Of a DNA stretch of 5,405 nt, positions 1 through 5,405 are shown one piece after another. Each line of letters begins with the position of its first letter. Within the stretch, counting starts at the first letter, position 1. Made by a program: the position numbers and the translations under genes. The notes beneath the pieces are model-generated. The model was not told the DNA's origin. It saw only the letters and a program-made list of their open reading frames with translations, and did not search any database. The DNA comes from an uncultured Collinsella sp. (GTDB taxonomy: Bacteria > Actinomycetota > Coriobacteriia > Coriobacteriales > Coriobacteriaceae), in NCBI GenBank assembly GCA_934630385.1, contig CAKTWE010000103.1, forward strand, positions 1 to 5,405. The letters are read 5' to 3'.

Positions 1-8
1 AGGTGCGT

Positions 9-14
9 TAAAAT
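9..14 (+). promoter_or_regulatory. Possible -10 element for the two-component operon
   Basis: TAAAAT at 9-14 matches the TATAAT consensus at five of six positions. It would start transcription near base 20, giving a leader of about 33 bases before the regulator's ATG at 54. The -35 region would fall outside the window, so this is a weak call based on one hexamer. Confidence 0.25.
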
Positions 15-53
15 GGGCTTGTTCTTAGCTAATTGAGACAGGGGGGCCGTGTT

Positions 54-776
54 ATGGCTTCAGATGCAAAAAAGATTCTGCTGGTCGAGGATGAGAAGGC
101 AATCCGTGACGCCGTCGCTGCCTATCTCGAGCGCGAAGGCTACTGGGTTGTGGGCGTCGGCGACGGCCAGTCCGCGATCGAGGAGTTCGAGAAGCATCAG
201 TTCGACTTGGTCGTGCTCGATCTTATGCTCCCCAAGATCCCCGGCGAGCGCGTTTGCCGCACCATTCGCGATACCTCGGATGTTCCCATCATCATGCTGA
301 CTGCCAAGGGCGAGATCGAGGACCGTATTATCGGTCTTGAGCTCGGCGCCGACGACTATCTGATTAAGCCGTTCTCGCCGCGCGAGCTTGTCGCCCGCGT
401 ACGCGCCCTGTTCCGTCGTGCCCATCAGGCCGACGAGCCCGCCGTCGAGGTACTCGACTTCGGCGATCTGGTCATCGATATCTCGGGCCACAAGATCTTG
501 GTCGAAGGCAAGGAAGTCGATCTGACGGCTTCCGAGTTCAAGCTGCTCACCACGCTTGCTCGTCATCCCGGCCGTGTCTACAACCGTATGGAGCTGGTCG
601 AGAAGGTGCTTGGGTACGACTTTGAGGGCTATGAGCGCACCATCGATAGCCACGTGAAGAACCTTCGCGCCAAGCTGGGCGATGATCCCAAGAAGCCCAA
701 GTGGCTCTACACCGTCCACGGTGTCGGCTATCGCTTCGAGGCTCCGGCCAAGACCGATAAGTCGGACGAGAAATAG
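54..776 (+). CDS. OmpR/PhoB-family two-component response regulator
   Basis: A 240-residue DNA-binding response regulator of the OmpR/PhoB class, expected to act in the cytoplasm as a transcription factor after phosphorylation by a sensor kinase. The receiver domain (about 6-122) has the acidic pair E12/D13, phospho-acceptor D56 in the motif VVLDLMLP, switch residue T83, and K105 followed by P106-F107. The winged-helix domain (about 132-232) has the typical LTASEFKLL segment (157-165), a recognition helix around 195-208 (RTIDSHVKNLRAKL) and the closing GVGYRF strand (223-228). Length is normal for the family. I chose ATG 54 because an AGGGGGG ribosome binding site (40-46) lies seven bases upstream; the in-frame TTG at 33 has no such site and adds an uncharacteristic N-terminus. 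The histidine kinase gene follows 11 bases after the stop. The target genes and stimulus cannot be read from the sequence. The subfamily (WalR-like, MtrA-like or other) is unresolved, so no symbol is given. Confidence 0.95.
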   Translation: MASDAKKILLVEDEKAIRDAVAAYLEREGYWVVGVGDGQSAIEEFEKHQFDLVVLDLMLPKIPGERVCRTIRDTSDVPIIMLTAKGEIEDRIIGLELGADDYLIKPFSPRELVARVRALFRRAHQADEPAVEVLDFGDLVIDISGHKILVEGKEVDLTASEFKLLTTLARHPGRVYNRMELVEKVLGYDFEGYERTIDSHVKNLRAKLGDDPKKPKWLYTVHGVGYRFEAPAKTDKSDEK

Positions 777-787
777 GGAAATCACAT

Positions 788-2353
788 ATGACACCTGCGC
801 GCTTTGAAATCGGACAAAAGCACAAGCAGGAGAGCGAGGCGGGTTCCAAGGCTAGTTGGAACACGCCTCGTTCCGATTCACGGCCAACGATGAGCTATCC
901 CTCGCGCATGGCACTTGCTTTTGCTCTGACATCGCTCATGACGGTATTGGTGCTGGTGGGCGTGGTCTCTGTTGTGTGGGGCACCGTCTTTTCGGATTAC
1001 ACGCGCTCCAATATCGTCGAAATCGCAAATTCCGCTGCCGAAAAGCTTGCGACGTCGTATGAGGAAAACGGCAATTGGACTGCGGGCGAGCTACGTACGG
1101 TCGCGACATCGAGTTTGGTGTCCGACGATTTGGGTATGCAGGTCGTCAACAAGAAAGGCGTTGTCGTTTATGACGACTCATGGCCTTCGGCAAGCGCGAC
1201 CGCCGATGTGCGCGAGAGCGAATCAGCGTCGAGCAGCTCGAGCGGTAAAAAAGCATCGCATAGCCCGGTCTCGTCTGCTCCAACCGACTCCGATAGCGTT
1301 GCCAACGTCGAAATCATAACGTCTTCGGGCGAGCATGTCGGACAGGTAAAGCTATGGGCCATCGGCTCCGATGCCTTGCTCACCAAGGCGGATTCTGCAT
1401 TTAGGGAGAAGACCTTTAACGCCATGGCCCTCGCCGCGGTTGTTGCAATCTGCATTTCGGTCGTTATCGGATCGCTCGTGTCGCGCATGCTCACCAAGCC
1501 GATTCATCGTATTACGAGCACGGCCAAGCAAATTCGCGATGGCGATCTGTCCGCTCGTACTGGTTTGCGCGGTGACGACGAGATTGATCAGCTGGGTGAG
1601 ACCTTCGATGAGATGGCCACTTCGCTCGAGAAGGATATGAAACACGAGAAGCGCCTGACCTCAGACGTTGCACACGAGCTTCGCACGCCGCTTATGGCCA
1701 TGCTCGCAACGGTCGAGGCCATGCAGGATGGCGTGTATCCCACCGACGATGAGCATTTGGAGACCGTTGCTTCCGAGACGCGTCGCCTGGCTCGTCTGGT
1801 GCAGCAGATGCTCGACCTGTCGCGCATGGAAAACAGCACGGCTCCGCTCAACCTTGAGCCGGTGGATATGGTTCCGTTCGTGCGATCGATTGTGAACGGA
1901 CAGGAGCGCCTGTTTGCCGACCGTGACCTTCGTCTTCGCTTTGCAGATGAAACCCAGGGGCATGACGATGTCGTCGAGGCCGATCCCGATATGATCACGC
2001 AATGCGTCATCAACCTCATGAGTAACGCCATGCGCTATACACCCGAGGGCGGATGGGTCGTGGTGTCGGTGCTCAGCGACCGTAAACACGTCGATATTGC
2101 GGTCTCGGACACGGGCATCGGTATCGCCAAGGAAGACCTGTCGCGTATTTTCGGACGTTTTTGGCGTGCCGACGCCAGCCGCGCCCGCGAGGCGGGCGGT
2201 CTGGGCGTGGGCCTTGCCGTGACCAAGCAAATCGTCGAGCGCCACCATGGCTATATTTCCGTGGAGTCGGAGCTTGGAAAGGGTACGACTTTTACGATTC
2301 ATCTGCCACGCGAGCACACGGCGGACGCGGCATCTACTACAATGGAGCACTAG
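788..2353 (+). CDS. Membrane-bound sensor histidine kinase (HAMP-HisKA-HATPase)
   Basis: A 521-residue sensor kinase, the probable partner of the adjacent response regulator. A polar cytoplasmic N-terminus (1-40) is followed by membrane segment 1 (about 41-64), an extracytoplasmic sensor region (about 65-208), membrane segment 2 (about 209-231), a HAMP linker (about 232-285), a HisKA domain with phospho-acceptor H296 in DVAHELRTPL, and a HATPase domain. The ATP-binding motifs are all present: N box N409/N413, G1 box DTGIGI (441-446), F box IFGRFWR (454-460) and G2 box GLGVGL (471-476). The kinase therefore looks intact. The sensor region resembles a small PAS/Cache-like fold interrupted by a serine-rich stretch (134-170); that fold is inference and the ligand is unknown. 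ATG 788 is preferred because AGGGAA (775-780) sits seven bases upstream and overlaps the regulator's stop, suggesting coupled translation. ATG 890 (residue 35) is a real alternative: the first 34 residues are not needed by any domain and their DNA contains a strong hairpin, but 890 lacks a clear ribosome binding site. Confidence 0.93.
   Translation: MTPARFEIGQKHKQESEAGSKASWNTPRSDSRPTMSYPSRMALAFALTSLMTVLVLVGVVSVVWGTVFSDYTRSNIVEIANSAAEKLATSYEENGNWTAGELRTVATSSLVSDDLGMQVVNKKGVVVYDDSWPSASATADVRESESASSSSSGKKASHSPVSSAPTDSDSVANVEIITSSGEHVGQVKLWAIGSDALLTKADSAFREKTFNAMALAAVVAICISVVIGSLVSRMLTKPIHRITSTAKQIRDGDLSARTGLRGDDEIDQLGETFDEMATSLEKDMKHEKRLTSDVAHELRTPLMAMLATVEAMQDGVYPTDDEHLETVASETRRLARLVQQMLDLSRMENSTAPLNLEPVDMVPFVRSIVNGQERLFADRDLRLRFADETQGHDDVVEADPDMITQCVINLMSNAMRYTPEGGWVVVSVLSDRKHVDIAVSDTGIGIAKEDLSRIFGRFWRADASRAREAGGLGVGLAVTKQIVERHHGYISVESELGKGTTFTIHLPREHTADAASTTMEH
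835..870 (+). other. Strong inverted repeat (hairpin) in the 5' end of the kinase gene
   Basis: CGAGGCG (835-841) pairs perfectly with CGCCTCG (864-870). After one G/A mismatch (842/863), GTTCC (843-847) pairs with GGAAC (858-862), and AA (848-849) with TT (856-857). The result is 14 base pairs, one mismatch and a GGCTAG loop. No T-tract follows, so it is not a normal intrinsic terminator. It lies 47 bases downstream of the first kinase start and 20 bases upstream of the alternative ATG 890. The pairing is directly visible; any regulatory role is inference. Confidence 0.6.
2338..2343 (+). promoter_or_regulatory. Candidate -10 element for purC
   Basis: TACAAT followed by G, in the last codons of the kinase gene, matches TATAAT at five of six positions and is identical to the -10 element proposed for the tRNA at the end of the window. 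Transcription would begin near 2349-2351, just before the first purC leader hairpin at 2355. No good -35 is visible at the normal spacing (only AGCACA at 2313-2318, 19 bases away), so this is tentative. Confidence 0.35.
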
Positions 2354-2354
2354 C

Positions 2355-2450
2355 TTTTCGCTATTCGGTGAAGGAGGGGTTTCGTCCCTGCCGCTCCGAG
2401 TTTGCGAAAACATGCGGGAAAGAACCCGCATTACTGTCGTATTTTGGTAA
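2355..2450 (+). promoter_or_regulatory. Structured purC leader: two consecutive hairpins
   Basis: The gap between the kinase stop and purC folds into two hairpins separated by one base. The first is a rod spanning 2355-2410: an outer stem TTTTCGC/GCGAAAA (2355-2361 with 2404-2410), a middle stem TTCGG/CCGAG (2364-2368 with 2396-2400, including a G-T pair) and a tip GG-AGGGG/TCCCT-CC (2373-2379 with 2385-2392, one bulged G) around a TTTCG loop. The second is a perfect 7-bp stem ATGCGGG/CCCGCAT (2412-2418 with 2425-2431) with an AAAGAA loop. Neither is followed by a T-run, so neither looks like an intrinsic terminator. The SD-like GGAGGGG inside the rod is paired. The true purC ribosome binding site (2449-2454) lies 18 bases past the second hairpin. 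The base pairing is seen; a cis-regulatory role is inferred. Confidence 0.5.
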
Positions 2451-2462
2451 GGAGTGACTCAC

Positions 2463-3350
2463 GTGACAACGATGGAGCGTCGTCCGGATTCCCGTGGCAA
2501 GGTTCGTGATATCTATGATGCCGGTGAAAACCTGCTGATGGTCGCCACCGACCGCATTTCTGCGTTCGACTTCATTCTTCCCGACGAGATTCCGTTTAAG
2601 GGAGAGGTGCTCAACCGCATCTCGGCATTCTGGTTCGATAAGTTTGCCGACATCGTTCCCAACCACCTCGTTTCCATCGACCCGGCGGATTTCCCCGAGG
2701 AGTTTGCTGAGTATCGTGACTACCTCGCTGGCCGCGCCATGCTGGTCAAGAAGGCCCAGACGATTCCTATCGAGTGCATCGTCCGCGGATATCTGACCGG
2801 TTCGGGCAAGAAGACCTACGACGAGAACGGCACCGTCTGCGGCATCCAACTGCCCGAGGGTTTGACCGAGGCTTCCAAGCTTCCCGAGCCGCTGTTCACG
2901 CCGTCCACGAAGGCCGAGATCGGTGACCACGACGAGAACATCTCGTTCGAGCGTTGCTGCGAGATCGTGGGCGAGGACATTGCCACGCAGATTCGCGACC
3001 TTTCCCTCAAGATCTACAAGGCTGCTGCCGAGTATGCAGCGACCCGTGGCATCATCATTGCCGACACCAAGTTCGAGTTCGGTGTCATCGATGGCAAGGT
3101 CACGCTGATCGACGAGTGCCTCACGCCTGACTCCAGCCGTTTCTGGCCTGCCGCCAGCTACGAGGAGGGCAAGATTCAGCCCAGCTACGACAAGCAATTC
3201 GTCCGCAATTGGCTCAAAGCCAACTGGGATATGACGGGGGAGACCCCGCACCTGCCCGCCGAGGTCATCGATGGCACGTCCGAGCGCTATCGCGAGGCCT
3301 TCCAGATCATTACGGGCTCCCAGTTCACAAGCATGAAGGAGAACGCATAA
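2463..3350 (+). CDS. purC: Phosphoribosylaminoimidazole-succinocarboxamide synthase (SAICAR synthetase)
   Basis: PurC joins CAIR and L-aspartate using ATP to give SAICAR, a middle step of de novo purine nucleotide synthesis in the cytoplasm. The 295-residue protein has the N-terminal nucleotide-binding segment GKVRDIYD (12-19), the ATDRISAFD block (28-36), the first SAICAR synthetase signature IPIECIVRGYLTGS (101-114), the second signature DTKFEFG (201-207), and the DECLTPDSSRFW block (217-228). It belongs to the longer, yeast Ade1-like form of about 300 residues, with a characteristic KLPEPLFTPSTKAE insert (139-152), rather than the roughly 237-residue E. coli form. GTG 2463 is chosen because AAGGAG (2449-2454) lies eight bases upstream. 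The in-frame GTG at 2454 overlaps that site, and ATG 2472 is too far from it. Other pur genes are not in the window. The hairpin-rich leader suggests separate regulation from the two-component operon upstream. Confidence 0.97.
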   Translation: MTTMERRPDSRGKVRDIYDAGENLLMVATDRISAFDFILPDEIPFKGEVLNRISAFWFDKFADIVPNHLVSIDPADFPEEFAEYRDYLAGRAMLVKKAQTIPIECIVRGYLTGSGKKTYDENGTVCGIQLPEGLTEASKLPEPLFTPSTKAEIGDHDENISFERCCEIVGEDIATQIRDLSLKIYKAAAEYAATRGIIIADTKFEFGVIDGKVTLIDECLTPDSSRFWPAASYEEGKIQPSYDKQFVRNWLKANWDMTGETPHLPAEVIDGTSERYREAFQIITGSQFTSMKENA

Positions 3351-3926
3351 GTGAGTACCCGTAGCGCCACGAACAAGCGCACGCAATCCCACGAGGTTAC
3401 CGGGGTTGCGCGCAAGTCCGCCGCATCCGCCAAGCCCGCCCGTCAGGCAGCGAGCTCTGTCCGTGTCGTGCCGGCTTCGTCTAAGGCACGCCGCAAAGAG
3501 CTCGAGAAGGGCGAGAACCTCGAGGGCCTCTCTAAAGAGGAGAAGCGCGCCCGCAAGGCTAAGCAGCGCGCCAAGGAGGATCGCATCTACACGGTGTCGA
3601 ATATCCTTCTCAAGCAGGATGAGGACTACACCAAGCGCCGCCGCATCTGGTGGGCCGTGCTCACTATCGGCATGGTGATCGTCGTGGCCATTTGGGCTTC
3701 GCTGTACTTCGCTCCCGCTGGCATGGTGTCCAGCCCCGTCCAGATGGTCGGCATCGTTTTGTCCTACGTCGTCATTTTGGGTGACTTTATCTACGACTTC
3801 GTTCGTATTCGTCCCCTGCGCAACATGTACCGCACGCAGGCCGAGGGCATGTCCGAGAACAAGCTCAACGCCCTTATCGAGCGCTCGGCTGCCGAGGAGG
3901 ACAAGAAGGACTCCAAGAAGAAGTAG
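3351..3926 (+). CDS. Small basic protein with two predicted membrane segments, unknown function
   Basis: I do not recognise a family for this 191-residue protein. The first 98 residues are highly basic and rich in Lys, Arg, Ala and Ser, probably disordered or helical (for example KARRKELEKG at 45-54 and a charged run at 61-78). Two hydrophobic segments follow at about 99-121 and 130-152, joined by a short uncharged turn, then a charged tail (153-191) ending in lysines. By the positive-inside rule both ends should lie in the cytoplasm, with a hairpin-like membrane anchor. The GTG start directly follows the purC TAA with no gap. An AAGGAG site (3336-3341) lies nine bases upstream inside purC, so the two genes are almost certainly co-transcribed and translationally coupled. 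A strong terminator follows about 30 bases after the stop. A superficial resemblance to basic two-helix actinobacterial membrane proteins (DUF3043-like) was considered, but the conserved sequence does not match well. Purine-related function is not implied by position alone. Confidence 0.85.
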   Translation: MSTRSATNKRTQSHEVTGVARKSAASAKPARQAASSVRVVPASSKARRKELEKGENLEGLSKEEKRARKAKQRAKEDRIYTVSNILLKQDEDYTKRRRIWWAVLTIGMVIVVAIWASLYFAPAGMVSSPVQMVGIVLSYVVILGDFIYDFVRIRPLRNMYRTQAEGMSENKLNALIERSAAEEDKKDSKKK

Positions 3927-3929
3927 CGT

Positions 3930-3959
3930 TTGTATGCATACTTATCGCTAAGATATAAG
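3930..3959 (+). promoter_or_regulatory. Candidate promoter for the M29 aminopeptidase gene
   Basis: TTGTAT (3930-3935) and TATAAG (3954-3959) are separated by 18 bases. The -10 matches consensus at five of six positions. The predicted start near 3966 would leave out most of the left arm of the terminator stem (3957-3967), so this transcript would not be stopped by it. A perfect palindrome GTATGCATAC (3932-3941) overlaps the -35 and could be an operator. A competing candidate is TTGCGG (3971-3976) with TATAGA (3995-4000), but its start near 4007 would remove part of the ribosome binding site. Confidence 0.35.
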
Positions 3960-3987
3960 GCGCGTCGTTTTTGCGGCGCGCCTTTTT
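3957..3987 (+). terminator. Rho-independent terminator after the purC/membrane-protein unit
   Basis: AAGGCGCG (3957-3964) pairs with CGCGCCTT (3977-3984). The stem extends inward by a T-G pair and two C/G pairs (3965-3967 with 3974-3976) to an 11-bp helix around a TTTTTG loop. It runs directly into the T-tract 3983-3987. It lies 31 bases after the stop of the membrane-protein gene. The opposite strand lacks an equivalent T-run, so it is probably one-directional. Confidence 0.9.
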
Positions 3988-4015
3988 ACTGTTCTATAGA
4001 TAGATGGAGTGGCAC

Positions 4016-5296
4016 ATGATTCGAGCTGCCCTGACGGTCGAAGAGGCTCTGGAGGGCATGAAGGCCCTAGAGCCCAAGATTAAAAACTATGCGCGCCTGG
4101 TTGTCCGCAAGGGCGTAAACGTCAAGCCCGGCCAGGAGGTTGTCGTTCAGTCTCCGGTCGAGTGCGCGCCGTTTGCGCGCGTGGTGGTCGCGGAGGCCTA
4201 TGCCTCCGGTGCCGGTCACGTGACGGTTATTTGGGCCGATGATGCCGTGACGAGGCTCACGTACGAGCATGTCGAGAAAAGCTATTTTGAGCAGACGCCC
4301 GAGTGGAAGCGCATGCAGCTGGATTCGTTGGCCCAGGACGGCGCCTGCTTTATCTTTATCGAGGGCGCGGACCCTGCGGCTCTGAAGGGCATCGATCCCG
4401 CTAAGCCTGCTGCAGCTTCTAAGGCAAGGAACACGCAGTGCAAGGTCTTCCGCCGCGGACTGGACTACAACATCAACCCGTGGTGCATCGCCGGCGCGCC
4501 GGTCGTCGCCTGGGCGCGCGAGGTGTTCCCGGGAGACGCCGATGAGGTTGCAATCTATAAGCTGTGGAATGCGATTCTGCACACCGCTCGCGCCGATGGC
4601 CAGGACCTGGAGAGCGACTGGGAACTCCATGACGCCGCATTCGAAAAGAACCTGCGTTTCCTGAACGACAATCGTTTCGACTACTTGCATTACACCTCGG
4701 CAAATGGAACCGATCTGACGATTGGCATGACGAAAGGTCACGAGTGGGCCGGCGGCAAGGGCAAGACGCCCGATGGGCACCCCTTCTTCCCCAACATTCC
4801 CACCGAGGAAGTCTTCACCTCGCCTGATCGTATGCGTGCCGACGGTATCGTGTATTCGGCTATGCCGCTCATTCACCACGGTAACAAGGTTGACGATTTT
4901 TGGATTAAGTTCGAGGCGGGCCGCGTAGTGGACTACGATGCCCGCGTGGGTAAGGCGACGCTTACGAGCATTATTGACACCGATGAAGGTGCCGCTCATC
5001 TGGGTGAGGTCGCGCTTATCTCCAAGAACACGCCGATCCGTGAAAGTGGCGTTCTGTTCTATGACACGCTCTATGACGAGAACGCCAGCTGCCACCTTGC
5101 GCTGGGCGTTGGCTTCCCTGAGTGCATCGAGGGTGGGTATGACATGTCCAAGGAGGAGCTCCTGGAGCATGGCGTTAACGTCTCGAGCACGCACGTCGAT
5201 TTTATGATCGGCACGGACGACATCGATATTACGGGCGTTACGCCTGATGGACGTGAAGTTGTGATTTTCCAGAACGGCCAATGGAGTTGGGAATAG
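4016..5296 (+). CDS. Family M29 metallo-aminopeptidase (AmpS/AmpT/PepS-like)
   Basis: A 426-residue cytoplasmic aminopeptidase of peptidase family M29, which removes N-terminal amino acids from peptides using a two-metal centre. Length is typical (about 400-420). The N-terminal domain contains the usual KPGQEVVV segment (37-44). The C-terminal metal-binding part has NIPTEEVFTSP (260-270) with E265, LGEVALI (329-335) with E331, ENASCHLALG (355-364) with H360, and the THVDFMIG segment (392-399) with H393 and D395. Spacings E265-E331 (66) and E331-H360 (29) fit my recollection of the Thermus AmpT ligands. The position of the conserved active-site Tyr, seven residues after H360, is Phe here (F367, in GVGFPE), so activity may be altered. 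No signal peptide is visible. ATG 4016 is preferred because GGAG (4006-4009) lies six bases upstream; the in-frame ATG at 4004 has no ribosome binding site. It probably supports peptide use or turnover. The exact substrate range, and so the symbol, is not determinable. Confidence 0.94.
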   Translation: MIRAALTVEEALEGMKALEPKIKNYARLVVRKGVNVKPGQEVVVQSPVECAPFARVVVAEAYASGAGHVTVIWADDAVTRLTYEHVEKSYFEQTPEWKRMQLDSLAQDGACFIFIEGADPAALKGIDPAKPAAASKARNTQCKVFRRGLDYNINPWCIAGAPVVAWAREVFPGDADEVAIYKLWNAILHTARADGQDLESDWELHDAAFEKNLRFLNDNRFDYLHYTSANGTDLTIGMTKGHEWAGGKGKTPDGHPFFPNIPTEEVFTSPDRMRADGIVYSAMPLIHHGNKVDDFWIKFEAGRVVDYDARVGKATLTSIIDTDEGAAHLGEVALISKNTPIRESGVLFYDTLYDENASCHLALGVGFPECIEGGYDMSKEELLEHGVNVSSTHVDFMIGTDDIDITGVTPDGREVVIFQNGQWSWE

Positions 5297-5315
5297 TCCC
5301 AGACCGTGGTACAAT
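5287..5315 (+). promoter_or_regulatory. Promoter for tRNA-Lys overlapping the end of the aminopeptidase gene
   Basis: TTGGGA (5287-5292) and TACAAT (5310-5315) have ideal 17-base spacing and match consensus at four and five of six positions. Transcription should start near 5322, two or three bases before the mature tRNA. The -35 lies in the last aminopeptidase codons. No terminator lies between the two genes, so read-through from upstream is also possible. The -10 sits in the centre of a short inverted repeat GTGG/CCAC (5306-5309 and 5317-5320). Confidence 0.7.
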
Positions 5316-5324
5316 GCCACCCGC

Positions 5325-5400
5325 GGGCCGTTAGCTCAGCTGGCAGAGCAGGGGACTTTTAATCCCAAGGTCCAGGGTTCGAACCCCTGACGGCCCACCA
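5325..5400 (+). tRNA. tRNA-Lys (anticodon UUU)
   Basis: A 76-base tRNA with a complete cloverleaf and an encoded CCA end. The acceptor stem is GGGCCGT/ACGGCCC (5325-5331 with 5390-5396), followed by discriminator A5397 and CCA (5398-5400). The D stem is GCTC/GAGC (5334-5337 with 5346-5349). The anticodon loop CTTTTAA (5356-5362) carries TTT at 5358-5360, reading lysine AAA/AAG codons. The variable loop has five bases (5368-5372). The T stem CAGGG/CCCTG (5373-5377 with 5385-5389) encloses TTCGAAC. The anticodon stem has four pairs plus a G-A mismatch at its top (5351/5367). Only five bases follow, so its terminator is not visible. Confidence 0.97.
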
Positions 5401-5405
5401 TAGAA

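Noticed and set aside
33..53. TTG at 33 as the start of the response regulator
   Set aside because: It has no upstream ribosome binding site, and the AGGGGGG site at 40-46 is correctly spaced for ATG 54.
60..794. A 244-codon open frame on the - strand opposite the response regulator
   Set aside because: Antisense to a complete OmpR-type regulator, with no domain of its own.
1661..2431. A 256-codon open frame on the - strand opposite the kinase domain
   Set aside because: The + strand frame has all the kinase motifs; the antisense product is not recognisable.
2412..2450. A 12-codon frame (MRERTRITVVFW) ending at the purC ribosome binding site, as a leader peptide
   Set aside because: No ribosome binding site lies at a suitable distance; the nearest SD-like run (2373-2379) is 32 bases upstream and paired in a hairpin, and the ATG itself lies in a stem. 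Its stop overlapping the purC SD is noted but could be chance.
2412..2450. The second purC leader hairpin as an intrinsic terminator for the two-component operon
   Set aside because: The stem is perfect but is followed by TACTGTCG rather than a T-run; the later TTTT is too far from the stem.
2355..2450. A known purine-related riboswitch (guanine, ZTP or PRPP class)
   Set aside because: I could not find the conserved core motifs of these classes as I remember them; a covariance-model search would be needed to exclude a divergent member.
2361..3392. A 343-codon open frame on the - strand opposite purC
   Set aside because: It is the antisense shadow of a confidently identified purC; the protein is low-complexity in Leu, Gly, Val and Asp and has no domain.
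4067..5320. A 417-codon open frame on the - strand opposite the aminopeptidase gene
   Set aside because: It mirrors almost the whole of a well-supported M29 gene, its translation shows no recognisable domain, and long antisense frames are expected with G/C-ending codons.

Overview
The window looks like an ordinary chromosomal segment of a moderately GC-rich, Gram-positive-type bacterium. Codon choice (G/C-ending codons, GTG starts), AAGGAG-type ribosome binding sites, a CCA-encoding tRNA and the style of the proteins suggest an actinobacterium of the class Coriobacteriia, most likely Collinsella or a close relative. This placement is inference from protein and codon character; no database search was possible. 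Every gene supported here lies on the + strand. No insertion sequence, phage gene, CRISPR array or transfer-related gene is visible.

Layout. Positions 54-776 encode an OmpR/PhoB-type response regulator, and 788-2353 encode its probable partner, a membrane-bound HAMP/HisKA/HATPase histidine kinase. They are 11 bases apart, forming a standard two-component operon. A 109-base gap follows. It carries a -10-like hexamer just upstream of it, inside the end of the kinase gene, then two consecutive strong hairpins, then a good ribosome binding site for purC (2463-3350, SAICAR synthetase of purine synthesis). A gene for a small basic protein with two membrane segments and unknown function (3351-3926) begins on the base after the purC stop codon. 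A strong intrinsic terminator (3957-3987) ends that unit. A family M29 metallo-aminopeptidase follows (4016-5296). The window closes with tRNA-Lys(UUU) (5325-5400), whose probable promoter overlaps the last codons of the aminopeptidase gene.

The genes fall into at least three functional units: signalling (regulator and kinase), purine synthesis plus an unknown membrane protein, and peptide turnover followed by a lysine tRNA. Nothing in the sequence shows that the two-component system controls purC, although no clear terminator separates them.

Most interesting observations: (1) the structured purC leader, a candidate cis-regulatory RNA that I could not match to any riboswitch family I know; (2) a near-perfect 36-base inverted repeat inside the first codons of the kinase gene, which also makes its start codon uncertain; (3) Phe in place of the conserved active-site Tyr of the M29 aminopeptidase; (4) a serine-rich low-complexity insert in the kinase sensor domain. 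There is no obvious new multi-gene system here.
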